A DNA stretch of 50,821 bases from Rhodovibrionaceae bacterium. GTDB taxonomy: Bacteria; Pseudomonadota; Alphaproteobacteria; Kiloniellales; DSM-21159. The translations under genes and the position numbers were made by a program. Positions 1 through 7,819 of this stretch are shown here, piece after piece. The notes below the pieces were generated by a model. The model had not been told where the DNA came from, searched no databases, and saw only the letters and a list, made by a program, of their open reading frames with translations. The DNA lies in the NCBI GenBank assembly GCA_028282405.1, contig JANQIA010000306.1:1-50821 (forward strand). Reading direction: 5' to 3'. Every line of letters begins with the position of its first letter. Within the stretch, counting starts at the first letter, position 1.

Positions 1-1
1 G

Positions 2-223
2 GACTTCAGCACCGGCTCAAAGCTCTATGAGGAGATGTTTCGGCAGGCGATTGCCAAAGGACTCCAGCAGGTGAACATCGGGCAGGGCGATTCGGGCTAC
101 AAGGCCCACTGGCGTGCCGAGGTTCTCGGAACTTTGGATGAGATCATCGCCTTTCCGCCGGGGGCGCTGGGGCGCCTGAAGCATCTTGCGCTCAAGGGCT
201 GGCTTCGGTTCGCGGCACATTGA
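2..223 (+). CDS. CelD/FemAB-type GNAT acyltransferase, C-terminal fragment (5' end outside window)
   Basis: The reading frame is open from the first bases and stops with TGA at 221-223, so only the last 73 residues are visible. The fragment begins DFSTGSKLYEEMF and continues with a GYKAHW segment. This resembles the last strands of the CelD/BcsL-type GNAT domain (Acetyltransf_6), where a DF.xG...YK motif precedes the C-terminal beta strand. Such proteins are thought to acylate sugars or amines during polysaccharide synthesis. The stop overlaps the TTG start option of the next gene, a second member of the same family, so the two are probably cotranscribed. The substrate cannot be read from this fragment. 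Confidence 0.6.
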   Translation, partial: DFSTGSKLYEEMFRQAIAKGLQQVNIGQGDSGYKAHWRAEVLGTLDEIIAFPPGALGRLKHLALKGWLRFAAH

Positions 224-225
224 CG

Positions 226-1437
226 ATGGAGATGCTCTCAAGAGCACGGTCATCGGCGCCTCCGACCACCGAACTGCGATCGCTCGAACCGGCTTCGCCC
301 GAGTGGGCGCTCGATGCCCTTGCAGAGATTGAGGCAAGCGGCGCGAAAGCCTCTCCCTATGATGATGCGCGGTGGCTGGCAGCCTGCGCGCTATCGCCGA
401 AGTTCTCGGCGAAGATCGCGGTGTGCCGCATGGAGGGACGGGCTGTTGGGCTGCTGCCGATCCTGCTCTATCCGTCGCGCCTCAGTCTTCAGATCGGTGA
501 GTTCGTTCTCCTCTCCTGGCCGGTGACGCGCCTTACGCTGCGCAGCCGGCCGCTCGTCGCTGCGACAGTGCAGGCCCCTCAGGAGGTGATCGAGTCCCTG
601 TTCGCTGCGGTCGCCGACGACCTGTCCAACGATGCCGCCGTCTTTCTCGAGTCGGTTGGCGAGGAAACGACGCTGTTCGAGCTGCTCCAGGCCCAGGGCC
701 CTTTCATCGGTCGTTTCCACGCTTTGGTTTTCGGCAAGCCATACGAGCATCGCGCAATCGCCCTCGCGCAGAGTTACGACGGCTATCTTCGGGAGCTCAG
801 CAGCCGCACCCGCTCGGACTTGAAGCGCACCAGACGGCGTTTCGTCGAAGCGGTGTCAAGAGACTACAGCGTGCGCTGCTTTCGGCAGGCGGAGGATGTG
901 CCGCAGTTCCTCGACGCCGCCGCCAAGCTCTCTTCGAAAACGTATCAGTTCAAGCTCTTGGGCGCCGGCCTGCGCAACACTGAGGAGCTGTCCAGCCGAT
1001 ACCGCACGGCGGCGGAGCTTGGCTGGCTGCGCTGCTATATCCTCTACATCGGCGAGCGGCCGGTGGCCTTTCAGGTCGGGCTGCTCCATCGCGGCGTGTT
1101 TCATGCCCAGGAGATCGGCTACGATCCCGAGTTCGCAAAGCTCCAGGTGGGCATCTTCCTCCATACAGAGATCCTTCAGGATCTTTGTGCCTTGGAGCCG
1201 GTCGTTGAGGTTTTCGATTTCGGCAACGATGACAATCTGCACAAACAGCGGCTCAGCACTCAACAGCAGACCGAACGCTACTACTATCTCTTTCCGCGGG
1301 GCCTGCGCGGCTGGCTCTCCTGCAACAGCATTCGGGCAACGAATGCGCTGTCGTCGCGCTTGGGCCGGCTTGCCGAGCGCGCTGGCTTCCTCCGGCAACT
1401 GCGCGGTTGGATTCGAAAGGTCAATGCACCCACCTAG
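226..1437 (+). CDS. CelD/BcsL-family GNAT acyltransferase
   Basis: This 403-residue protein has the look of the CelD/FemAB-like double-GNAT superfamily. A basic segment around residues 195-210 (SRTRSDLKRTRRRF) leads into the GNAT domain. A block near 270-330 (RPVAFQVGLLHRGVFHAQEIG) is typical of Acetyltransf_6, and the C-terminal signature VFDFGNDDNLHKQRL lies near 330-345. Such enzymes transfer an acyl or aminoacyl group to an amine in cell-envelope polysaccharides. The start could be TTG 220 (overlapping the upstream stop), ATG 226 or ATG 232; ATG 226 is chosen, but no strong ribosome site decides it. It follows another family member and precedes a glutaminyl cyclase. I infer a role in decorating the EPS; the acyl donor is unknown, and an aminoacyl-ACP from the genes downstream is one possibility. 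Confidence 0.75.
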   Translation: MEMLSRARSSAPPTTELRSLEPASPEWALDALAEIEASGAKASPYDDARWLAACALSPKFSAKIAVCRMEGRAVGLLPILLYPSRLSLQIGEFVLLSWPVTRLTLRSRPLVAATVQAPQEVIESLFAAVADDLSNDAAVFLESVGEETTLFELLQAQGPFIGRFHALVFGKPYEHRAIALAQSYDGYLRELSSRTRSDLKRTRRRFVEAVSRDYSVRCFRQAEDVPQFLDAAAKLSSKTYQFKLLGAGLRNTEELSSRYRTAAELGWLRCYILYIGERPVAFQVGLLHRGVFHAQEIGYDPEFAKLQVGIFLHTEILQDLCALEPVVEVFDFGNDDNLHKQRLSTQQQTERYYYLFPRGLRGWLSCNSIRATNALSSRLGRLAERAGFLRQLRGWIRKVNAPT

Positions 1438-1457
1438 CGCCGCTTAAGGGGGCCAGC

Positions 1458-2225
1458 TTGCTTTCCCTGCCGGATAGCTCTCCTGGAAAATGGCTGCTCA
1501 AATCCGGCCTGATGCGCTGGCGTTTCCGCGGCGTTCCTATCGTCCGGCCAAGCATCCTTCGGGTGCTCCAGCACGACGTGGAAGCCCACACTCAAGGTTT
1601 GGCCTGGCATGACGACAGCCTGATCGAGTCCACCGGGCTCGTCGGGCGATCGAGCCTCCGGGTGCTGGACTCTGAGACCGGTGCCATCTTGCACCGCCAA
1701 CCGGTGACCGAGCATTGGCTCGAAGGCATCGCGGCGATCGAGGGGACGATCGTTGCGCTGACCTACACCTCAGAGCGCGCGCTCCACTTCTCTTGGCCCG
1801 ATCTGACGCCTATGGGGGAGACGGCCTACGGAGGCGAAGGCTGGGGCTTGGCAAGCGATGGCCAGAGCCTGTTCATGACCAATGGAAGTGCAAGGATCGC
1901 CAGGGTCGACTCGGCTTTCCAGCCGCTCGCTGCGCTCAATGTGAGCCATGCGGGCCGGGCGCTGACAGAGCTCAACGATCTGGAAGTGCGGGACGACCGG
2001 CTCTACGTCCACCGGCTCTTCGACAGCATCCTGCTCGAGGTGTCGATCAAGACCGGCGAGCTGTGCCGCATTGTCGACTGCGGCGAGGTCGTTCGTCGTT
2101 CCGGTCGCGAGTCGTTCCGGGATGCCTTCAACGGCATTGCCTATCGGCCCGGCACGGGCACGTTCTTCGTGACCGGCAAGCACTGGCCCACGCTCTTCGA
2201 GATCGCCATACCCGGCGCTTCGTAG
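1458..2225 (+). CDS. Papaya-type glutaminyl-peptide cyclotransferase (no signal peptide)
   Basis: The protein matches the five-bladed propeller glutaminyl cyclases of plants and bacteria. In order it shows HTQGLAW, LIESTGLVGRSSLR, a GEGWGL block (YGGEGWGLASDGQSLFMTNG), LNDLEVRDDRLYV and the C-terminal FNGIAY...VTGKHWPTLFEI. The family converts N-terminal glutamine to pyroglutamate with loss of ammonia. TTG 1458 is chosen because AAGGGGG lies five bases upstream; TTG 1407 would overlap the previous gene, and ATG 1512 would leave 237 residues. Bacterial members are usually exported, but no convincing signal peptide is visible here (basic MRWRFRG near the start), so it is probably cytoplasmic. 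It sits among acyltransferases and an AsnB-like ligase and converges on the latter. Its substrate may be a small aminoacyl intermediate rather than a protein; this is inference. Confidence 0.8.
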   Translation: MLSLPDSSPGKWLLKSGLMRWRFRGVPIVRPSILRVLQHDVEAHTQGLAWHDDSLIESTGLVGRSSLRVLDSETGAILHRQPVTEHWLEGIAAIEGTIVALTYTSERALHFSWPDLTPMGETAYGGEGWGLASDGQSLFMTNGSARIARVDSAFQPLAALNVSHAGRALTELNDLEVRDDRLYVHRLFDSILLEVSIKTGELCRIVDCGEVVRRSGRESFRDAFNGIAYRPGTGTFFVTGKHWPTLFEIAIPGAS

Positions 2226-2242
2226 AAGCGCCATCGGCTGGG

Positions 2243-4099
2243 TCAGGCGAAGGTGAAGCCTTGCCTTGAGCCGAACCACTGGCGAATGACGAGGAAGTCC
2301 CAGATGGCGCTGTCCTCCTGTCCATTCGACGCGCTGTCGAGGCGCTGCGCCAGGCGGTCCAGGAAATCAGCCCGGAAGAGGCCGTCGTCTTTCAGCTCCT
2401 CCAGCGAGCTGCGGGCCAAGTCCCGCAGCATCGGGCTCTCCTTGAGAAAACGGACGTAAGGCAGCCCGAAGCCATGCTTGCTCTTCTCAAGGGTTTCCCG
2501 CGGCAGGACGCCTGCCAGCGCTTCCTTGTAGAAAGCGCGCAAGCGTCCGTCCTTCAGCATGAGCTTGGGCGGAATGCGCGCGGAGAAGTCCATCAAGGCT
2601 TCGTCCAGGAAGGGAAAGCGGACTTCCACGTCGGCCAGATCGCACATGCGGCAAACCTTGCGCAGGTCGCTGTCGGCAAGGGTCAGACGTTGGTCGACAT
2701 AGAACAGACGGTGCAGCTTATCCTGCGAAGCCGGGGTCTCGTACATGGCTTCAACGAAGCGAAGCGGACCTTGCGGGTCGATCATGGCGGCGGCGTCGGG
2801 GGAGAAGATCTCCCGGTAGTCGCGCTCGATGAAGATGTTGTTGCGGACGAAACGCTCGGCCACCGACATGGAGGCAAGCTGCACGTACTTCCGGGCCCGG
2901 CGCAGCAGCGTGATCCGGTCTCCGAAGGGAGCGACGGCCAGTCCGGGTTCTATGAGCCCCTTGCGCAGGACGCCGGGAACCCGGGCGTAGTGGTCGAAGA
3001 CCTGGTCCTCCAGATAGCGGGCGTTGCCGGCGAAGAACTCGTCACCGCCGTCGCCCGCCGCCATCATGGCGACCCCCGCTTCCGTGGCGCGCAGGGCGCA
3101 GAGATAGGTCGGGATGGCCGAGGAGTTGCCGAAGGGCTCATCGTAGGCCTGCGCGATGCGGACGATGATCTCTTCCACGCGCTCCGGCTGGACCGTGTAG
3201 TTGTCGTGATCGGTGGCGAAGCGCTTGGCGATCAGGTCGGCGTAGGGCGACTCGTCGAACCGCGGGTCGTCGAAGGCAATGGTGAAGGTCTTGAGCGGTG
3301 AAGAGCGCTGCTCGCTGAGCAAGGCCACCACCGTGCTGCTGTCCAGTCCGCCGCTTAGATAGGCGCCGAGGTTCGGATGAGCGGCAACGGGGGCAACGGC
3401 CGCGCGCAGATGCTCGAGAAGCTCCCGTTTCAGCGTCTCCGGGTCACCGGCGACGTTGTCGCGATAGGGCATCTGCCAGTAGCGCGCCACCTCGACCCGG
3501 CCGTTGGCGAAGGTCAGGTACTCGCCCGGAACCAGCTTCTTCTGTTCTTGGTAGATGCTGTGCGGCGCGGGGATGCGGTCGACGAAATAGAAGAAGTCGT
3601 AGAGCGACTGCGGATGGATGGTGGCGGTGACGGCCGGGTGGGCGCGGACGCTGTCGGCGGTGGCGCCGAAGACCAGTCCATCGCTGGTCTCTGCATAGCT
3701 CAGAGTCTGGATGCCGGCGCGGTCGATGGCGGCGAGGGCGGTCCGGTTCTCCAGGTCGATGACGGCGAAGGAGACGGGGCCATGCAGCCGTTCCAGCAGG
3801 CCCTTACCGTGCTGCCGATAGGCCTTGGTGAGCGCGGCGCCTTGGCCGTGCTCTTTCGCGAAGCTTGCCAGCTCCGGGTCCGACCAGGCGGGATAGCCCT
3901 CCAGGGTCGCGCAGATACGCTCGTCCTGAAACCAGGCGCCGTTGCTCTTGCGCGCGCGGCTTGCCAGGCCGAACCATTCTTGCTCAGCCGTCGCGTTCTG
4001 TACGTCGCCGTAGGCCGGCAGAGCATCGGCCATCTGCCGGAGGGCGTGCTCGGCCTCCGGCTGCGGGGCCGTGGCGATCCAGCCGCAGAATCCGCTCAT
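2243..4099 (-). CDS. Asparagine synthetase B-like amide ligase with degenerate glutaminase domain
   Basis: The C-terminal half (about residues 225-600 of 618) is a normal asparagine-synthase domain, with PP-loop SGGLDSSTVV near residue 250 and DGGDEFFAGN near 354. This domain activates a carboxylate as acyl-AMP and attacks it with an amine. The N-terminal half is Ntn-like but eroded. The only early cysteine is in MSGFCGW, at position 5 rather than 2, and neither the HRGPD nor the YNGEIYN glutamine-binding motif is present (compare the intact MCGL, HRGPD and NGEIYN of the homologue at 35939-37849). It therefore probably does not use glutamine. It may use free ammonia or an amine substrate, as beta-lactam synthetase and lasso-peptide cyclases do. 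ATG 4099 is chosen over TTG 4108. It is divergent from the GNAT gene at 4422 and convergent with the glutaminyl cyclase. Confidence 0.85.
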   Translation of the reverse strand: MSGFCGWIATAPQPEAEHALRQMADALPAYGDVQNATAEQEWFGLASRARKSNGAWFQDERICATLEGYPAWSDPELASFAKEHGQGAALTKAYRQHGKGLLERLHGPVSFAVIDLENRTALAAIDRAGIQTLSYAETSDGLVFGATADSVRAHPAVTATIHPQSLYDFFYFVDRIPAPHSIYQEQKKLVPGEYLTFANGRVEVARYWQMPYRDNVAGDPETLKRELLEHLRAAVAPVAAHPNLGAYLSGGLDSSTVVALLSEQRSSPLKTFTIAFDDPRFDESPYADLIAKRFATDHDNYTVQPERVEEIIVRIAQAYDEPFGNSSAIPTYLCALRATEAGVAMMAAGDGGDEFFAGNARYLEDQVFDHYARVPGVLRKGLIEPGLAVAPFGDRITLLRRARKYVQLASMSVAERFVRNNIFIERDYREIFSPDAAAMIDPQGPLRFVEAMYETPASQDKLHRLFYVDQRLTLADSDLRKVCRMCDLADVEVRFPFLDEALMDFSARIPPKLMLKDGRLRAFYKEALAGVLPRETLEKSKHGFGLPYVRFLKESPMLRDLARSSLEELKDDGLFRADFLDRLAQRLDSASNGQEDSAIWDFLVIRQWFGSRQGFTFA

Positions 4100-4421
4100 C
4101 TGGCGCAATCTTTCGAAGTCAAAGCTGGCAATCCTCTATCATGCTGTCAGGTTTGCGGAGCGGTGGCTGCCTCTCCCGCATATGGGTCGAGTGGAAACGG
4201 CTGAACGGGCAGGTGCTATCCTTGACACTTCCAGCGGCTCTTTTCCGGGAGAGGAGGACAGGGAACCACTTCCTGCCAGCAAAGTCCTAATAAACTTGAG
4301 TTGCGCAGCGTCTGCTTCCGTCTTGCAGATAGAGTGAATCCTATGTCATATTTGGATAGCCGTTCGTAGAGCATCGGGGCAAGCGCCCCACGTTGCCGAG
4401 CGTCAATGCTCACCATCCTGC
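4100..4421. other. Divergent intergenic region of reduced GC
   Basis: These 322 bases separate the AsnB-like gene (minus strand) from the GNAT gene (plus strand) and should contain both promoters. I see TTGACA at 4222-4227 without a good -10 partner. TTGCAG (about 4323) lies 17 bases before TCATAT, a weak sigma-70-like match toward the GNAT gene. No convincing gene, repeat or terminator was found. Confidence 0.3.
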
Positions 4422-5132
4422 ATGACATCCCCAACAATCCTGCGCGACAGTGCCGTGTTCGAGAAGTTTGCGAGCCCGTTCAAGGAATTCGGTCCTGCCG
4501 GCACTTTCTATATCGCTGATCGCGTCTTTCGGCGCGTAAGTTCGGGTGTCACCGTTCATTTCTATGAATTGATGGCGCAGCCCCTGGCGGATAAGCCGCT
4601 GCTCCCGCCCCGGCTCGGTAAGAACGTTGTTGTGCGTGAAATCCAGCGTGACGACCCCGCAGTAGGGCTTATGGGGCTAACCGATGAAGTTCTGGCGTTT
4701 CGTTTCAATCAATCGACTGTATGCCTAGGCGCGTTCAAGAAAGGTACTTTCATAGGGTCCATGTGGTTTTGCATTGGTCCTTACGAAGAGGACGAGGTGC
4801 GCTGTACATTTGTGCCGCAACCTGAGAGCTCCGGCGTTTTCGATTTCGGTCTGGAGGTCTTGCCACAACACCGTTTAGGGGTTGGGTTTGTTGCACTCTG
4901 GGACGGCGCAAATCGCTATCTCCGCGACCGCGGCTATCGATATTCGTTCAGCCGTGTGTCTCGTTTCAACCTGACCTCACGCCGGGTTCATGAGCGCTTC
5001 GGGTGGTTCTGCTTGGGGCGGGCGTTATTTGTGAAGCTGAAACGGTTTCAGTTTATGGTCGCAACCGTTGCTCCCTATCTACATTTCTCTGTGAGCACCA
5101 ACACTAGGCCGACGATACGCCTAAGGGCCTAG
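4422..5132 (+). CDS. GNAT-family N-acyltransferase-like protein (lower GC than neighbours)
   Basis: This 236-residue protein has a GNAT-like C-terminal half. A segment near 145-160 (LEVLPQHRLGVGFVALWD) sits where the acyl-CoA-binding motif A lies. It is followed by a helix with YLRDRGYRYSFSRV and a terminal LTSRRVHERFGW block like the common N.AS...YEKLGF ending. The glycine-rich loop is poor (HRLGVG), so the donor may not be ordinary acetyl-CoA. GC counted by hand on two lines is near 50 percent, against about 68 percent on a sampled line of the heparinase gene, suggesting acquisition from another source. It lies just upstream of an acyl carrier protein gene on the same strand. I infer that it may move an acyl group from that carrier; the product is unproven. 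Confidence 0.6.
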   Translation: MTSPTILRDSAVFEKFASPFKEFGPAGTFYIADRVFRRVSSGVTVHFYELMAQPLADKPLLPPRLGKNVVVREIQRDDPAVGLMGLTDEVLAFRFNQSTVCLGAFKKGTFIGSMWFCIGPYEEDEVRCTFVPQPESSGVFDFGLEVLPQHRLGVGFVALWDGANRYLRDRGYRYSFSRVSRFNLTSRRVHERFGWFCLGRALFVKLKRFQFMVATVAPYLHFSVSTNTRPTIRLRA

Positions 5133-5163
5133 AAGGTCTGTTTACAATGCAGCTTTTGCGCGT

Positions 5164-5170
5164 AAGGAGG
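5164..5170 (+). promoter_or_regulatory. Strong ribosome binding site deciding the ACP start
   Basis: AAGGAGG at 5164-5170 is a near-perfect Shine-Dalgarno sequence. TTG 5172 is too close to it, while GTG 5178 lies seven bases downstream, so GTG 5178 is the likely initiation codon of the acyl carrier protein. Confidence 0.7.
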
Positions 5171-5177
5171 GTTGAGC

Positions 5178-5429
5178 GTGGCAGGTGACCTCGATGAAAT
5201 CCGGGCCTTCATGACGGAAAGTCTCGGTTGCGATAGCGACATCGACCCCGAGATTGACCTGCTCGAAACTCAGGTTCTCGACTCCTTCAATATCGTCGAA
5301 GTCGCCATGTTCATTCAGGAGAACTTTCGCATCGAGCTCGATGCAGAGGACATTACACGTGAGAATTTCGCGCGCTTGTCAGGCATGGTTGCCTTGATCG
5401 AAAAGTATAGGGCTAAAGAGGAAGCCTGA
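5178..5429 (+). CDS. Acyl carrier protein (beta-amino acid pathway)
   Basis: This small acidic protein of 83 residues has an acyl/peptidyl carrier protein pattern. The phosphopantetheine attachment site is Ser36 in VLDSFNIVEV, followed by an amphipathic helix and a FRIELDAEDI segment typical of ACP helix II-III. The DSF variant of the usual DSL resembles stand-alone carriers such as DltC, BtrI and VinL. It would carry the amino acid activated by the ligase at 6215-7801 while the PLP decarboxylase at 10922-12184 acts on it. It is separated from the GST-like gene by 39 bases and is probably the first or second gene of a long operon reaching 12184. A second stand-alone ACP lies at 15510-15761. 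The carrier assignment is strong; the cargo is inferred. Confidence 0.85.
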   Translation: MAGDLDEIRAFMTESLGCDSDIDPEIDLLETQVLDSFNIVEVAMFIQENFRIELDAEDITRENFARLSGMVALIEKYRAKEEA

Positions 5430-5468
5430 CTTCGTGTCGTTGGCCAGAGTGTTGATACGAGAAGCATA

Positions 5469-6131
5469 ATGTCGTCGCACTTTACTCTGGTCTTGGGCAG
5501 CAAGAATCATTCGTCTTGGTCCATGAGGGCTTGGCTCGCGATGCGGCAGACCGGTGCCGACTTTGTCGAGGAGACAGTTCCCGTCCACACTCTTCCGGGA
5601 CAGTTCGCGCTGGCCGAACGCTCGCCCTCGCGGATGGTGCCGGTGCTGCATCATGGCGATCTCGTGGTGTGGGATTCGCTCGCTATCGTCGAGTACCTCG
5701 CAGAGCTCTTTCCCGATGCCGGCCTGTGGCCCTCCGCCCCTGGCGATCGTGCAAGGGCGCGATCGGCCTGTGCTGAGATGCACTCTGGCTTTCCCTGCCT
5801 CCGGGCAGGGCTTCCGATGGACATCCGCAGGTCGGGGCCGCCGGAGCAGCTCGACAAGGCTATGCGGACGGAGCTCCGACGGCTCTTGGCGCTCTGGGGC
5901 GAGTTGCGAGAGCGCGCCGGCCCGAACAATCCGTTTCTCTTCGGCGCATGGTGCGCGGCCGACGCCTTCTTCGCCCCCATGGCAAGTCGCTTCAGAAGCT
6001 ATGCCATCGCCCTGAGCGACGCTGGCCAAGCCTATGTTGACGCGGTCTTTGCCTGGCCGCCCGTTTTGGAGTGGTGCGAGGCCGCGCGCGCCGAGACTTG
6101 GACGACCGATGCGGTAGAAAGGACTAAGTAG
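5469..6131 (+). CDS. Glutathione S-transferase-like protein
   Basis: This 220-residue protein begins with a thioredoxin-fold GST N-domain: LVLGSKNHSSWSMRAWLAM carries the serine-rich active-site region (SSWS), and MVPVLHHGDLVVWDSLAIVE contains the cis-proline VPVL and the glutathione-binding (D/E)S pair. The C-terminal helical domain follows (FGAWCAADAFFAPM near 155-170). The length is usual for the family. It is embedded between the ACP and the ligase with short gaps, so it is probably part of the same operon. Its role there is unclear: GST homologues in biosynthetic clusters can isomerise, conjugate or cleave thioethers. The family call is firm; the function in this pathway is unknown. Confidence 0.85.
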   Translation: MSSHFTLVLGSKNHSSWSMRAWLAMRQTGADFVEETVPVHTLPGQFALAERSPSRMVPVLHHGDLVVWDSLAIVEYLAELFPDAGLWPSAPGDRARARSACAEMHSGFPCLRAGLPMDIRRSGPPEQLDKAMRTELRRLLALWGELRERAGPNNPFLFGAWCAADAFFAPMASRFRSYAIALSDAGQAYVDAVFAWPPVLEWCEAARAETWTTDAVERTK

Positions 6132-6214
6132 GGCCCGCCGGCCGCTGGCCCGGCGACCAGACGGGTTCGCCCTTCGCCTGCGGCGGGGTGCTCCGACAGG
6201 ACCAGGAGATATGC

Positions 6215-7801
6215 ATGCCGAGATCCATACCCCGCTATCTGTTCGAGATCGCGGAGCGTTTGCCTGACAAGACCGCGATCGTATCCCGCGCCGGCTCGAT
6301 TACTTTTGCCGAGCTCTGCAGGGATGCGCTCGCGAACGCTGAGTTCCTGCGCGAGCTGGGCATTCGCCCCGGCGATCGTGTCGGAGTCTGTATGGAGAAA
6401 TCGATCGATCAGGCAAGCGCGATTCTAGGGATTCTCTGCGCCAACGCCGTGATCGTGCCGATCCTGCCGCGTCTGAAAAAGATCAACATCGAACACATCA
6501 TCACGAACTCGGGCATGGCCGCCCTCGTGACCGACGACGGGCGTCTCGACCAGGTTGAAGCATTCGCGGACAAGACCAAACTGATCGTTGGGCGCGGCAA
6601 GGTGGAGCAGGACTGGCCCAACCTCGCCTATGTGCGGCGTCACATCCAGGCCGAGCCTTTCTTTGAACGGATCGGCGCGGACAACGCAGCCATCATCTAT
6701 TCATCCGGCTCGACGGGGCGGCCGAAGGGGATCCTTATCCCGCACCGCAATCTTGCCGACGGCGCCGAGATTGTCGCCCAGTACCTCGGCACCCGTGAGG
6801 ACGACCGCATCTGTTGCGTGCTGTCCTTCAACTTTGACTACGGCCTGAATCAGCTTTGGCAATGCCTGCTCAAAGGGGCAACGCTCTACCTCCATGATTT
6901 CGCGTTGCCAAACGACCTCTTCACGTTGCTGGCCGAGGAGTCGCTGACCGCCTTGCCGGTCATGCCGGTTGTCGTGACGCAAATGTTCGATCGCAGGCTC
7001 TATAGGCCCAATCCGAGCCATGACTTTTCCGCGCTGCGTTATGTCTGCTCGACGGGTGGGCGGCTTTCTGAACACATGATCGAGGAACTGCACACCGCGT
7101 TTCCGACGAGCAAGATCTACTCGATGTTTGGCCTGACGGAGGCCTTCCGCTCGACATTCCTAGAGCCGGACAAGCTGCGCTTGCGCCCGACGTCTATCGG
7201 TAAAGCGATCCCCGGCGTTCAAGTGCTGGTGCTCGACGATGAGGGGAAGGAGTGCGCGCCGAACGAGCTCGGCGAGCTGGTGCACCGCGGCGCCTGTGTG
7301 TCGAAGGGCTATTGGCAGGATCCCAAGAATACCGACCGCGTGTTTCGGACTCACCCCGATTACCCGGGCGAGACCTTGGTCTTCAGCGGGGACTGCGTCT
7401 ACCGCGATGACGAGGGTTACATCTACTTCCACTCCCGTCGCGACGAGATGATCAAGACGCAAGGTTTTCGGATTAGTCCGACGGAGATCGAGGCCGAAGT
7501 GGTCAAGCATCCCGAGATTTCGGCCGCCGTGGCGTTCGGCATCCCGAACATTGCGGTCGGTGACGACATCATCTGTGCCTATACCGCTGCCGGCGAGGAC
7601 GTGCCGGTGGAGCGTACGCTCAGGCAGTACCTTAAGAACCAACTGCCGCGGCATATGGTGCCGACGTATTTAGTACCCTTTGAGGAATTTCCGATAACCG
7701 GGAACGAGGGAAAGATCGACCGCAAGACCGTCAAGGATGCGGCGCTGGACCGGCTCGGGCTCAATGCTGAGCAGAGCAAAGTCGATTTGGCGCGCCTTTA
7801 A
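6215..7801 (+). CDS. AMP-dependent amino acid:ACP ligase (VinN/BtrJ-like role proposed)
   Basis: This is a 528-residue ANL-superfamily adenylating enzyme. It has the phosphate loop YSSGSTGRPKG (near 170), the FGLTEAF motif (near 310), SGDCVYRDDEGY (near 390), the hinge region DEMIKTQGFRISPTEIE (near 410-425) and the catalytic lysine in NEGKIDRKTV near the C terminus. ATG 6215 follows CCAGGAGAT; GTG 6188 is a weaker option. It is clearly paralogous to the XrtA-associated ligase at 13668-15263 (both have GLTEAFRST, then SIGKAIP). It lies upstream of the glutamate mutase genes, and with the ACP and decarboxylase forms the trio used in vicenistatin biosynthesis, where VinN loads 3-methylaspartate onto VinL. 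Its substrate is therefore predicted, not shown, to be 3-methylaspartate. Confidence 0.85.
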   Translation: MPRSIPRYLFEIAERLPDKTAIVSRAGSITFAELCRDALANAEFLRELGIRPGDRVGVCMEKSIDQASAILGILCANAVIVPILPRLKKINIEHIITNSGMAALVTDDGRLDQVEAFADKTKLIVGRGKVEQDWPNLAYVRRHIQAEPFFERIGADNAAIIYSSGSTGRPKGILIPHRNLADGAEIVAQYLGTREDDRICCVLSFNFDYGLNQLWQCLLKGATLYLHDFALPNDLFTLLAEESLTALPVMPVVVTQMFDRRLYRPNPSHDFSALRYVCSTGGRLSEHMIEELHTAFPTSKIYSMFGLTEAFRSTFLEPDKLRLRPTSIGKAIPGVQVLVLDDEGKECAPNELGELVHRGACVSKGYWQDPKNTDRVFRTHPDYPGETLVFSGDCVYRDDEGYIYFHSRRDEMIKTQGFRISPTEIEAEVVKHPEISAAVAFGIPNIAVGDDIICAYTAAGEDVPVERTLRQYLKNQLPRHMVPTYLVPFEEFPITGNEGKIDRKTVKDAALDRLGLNAEQSKVDLARL

Positions 7802-7819
7802 CACCAGACGAGCGAGACG

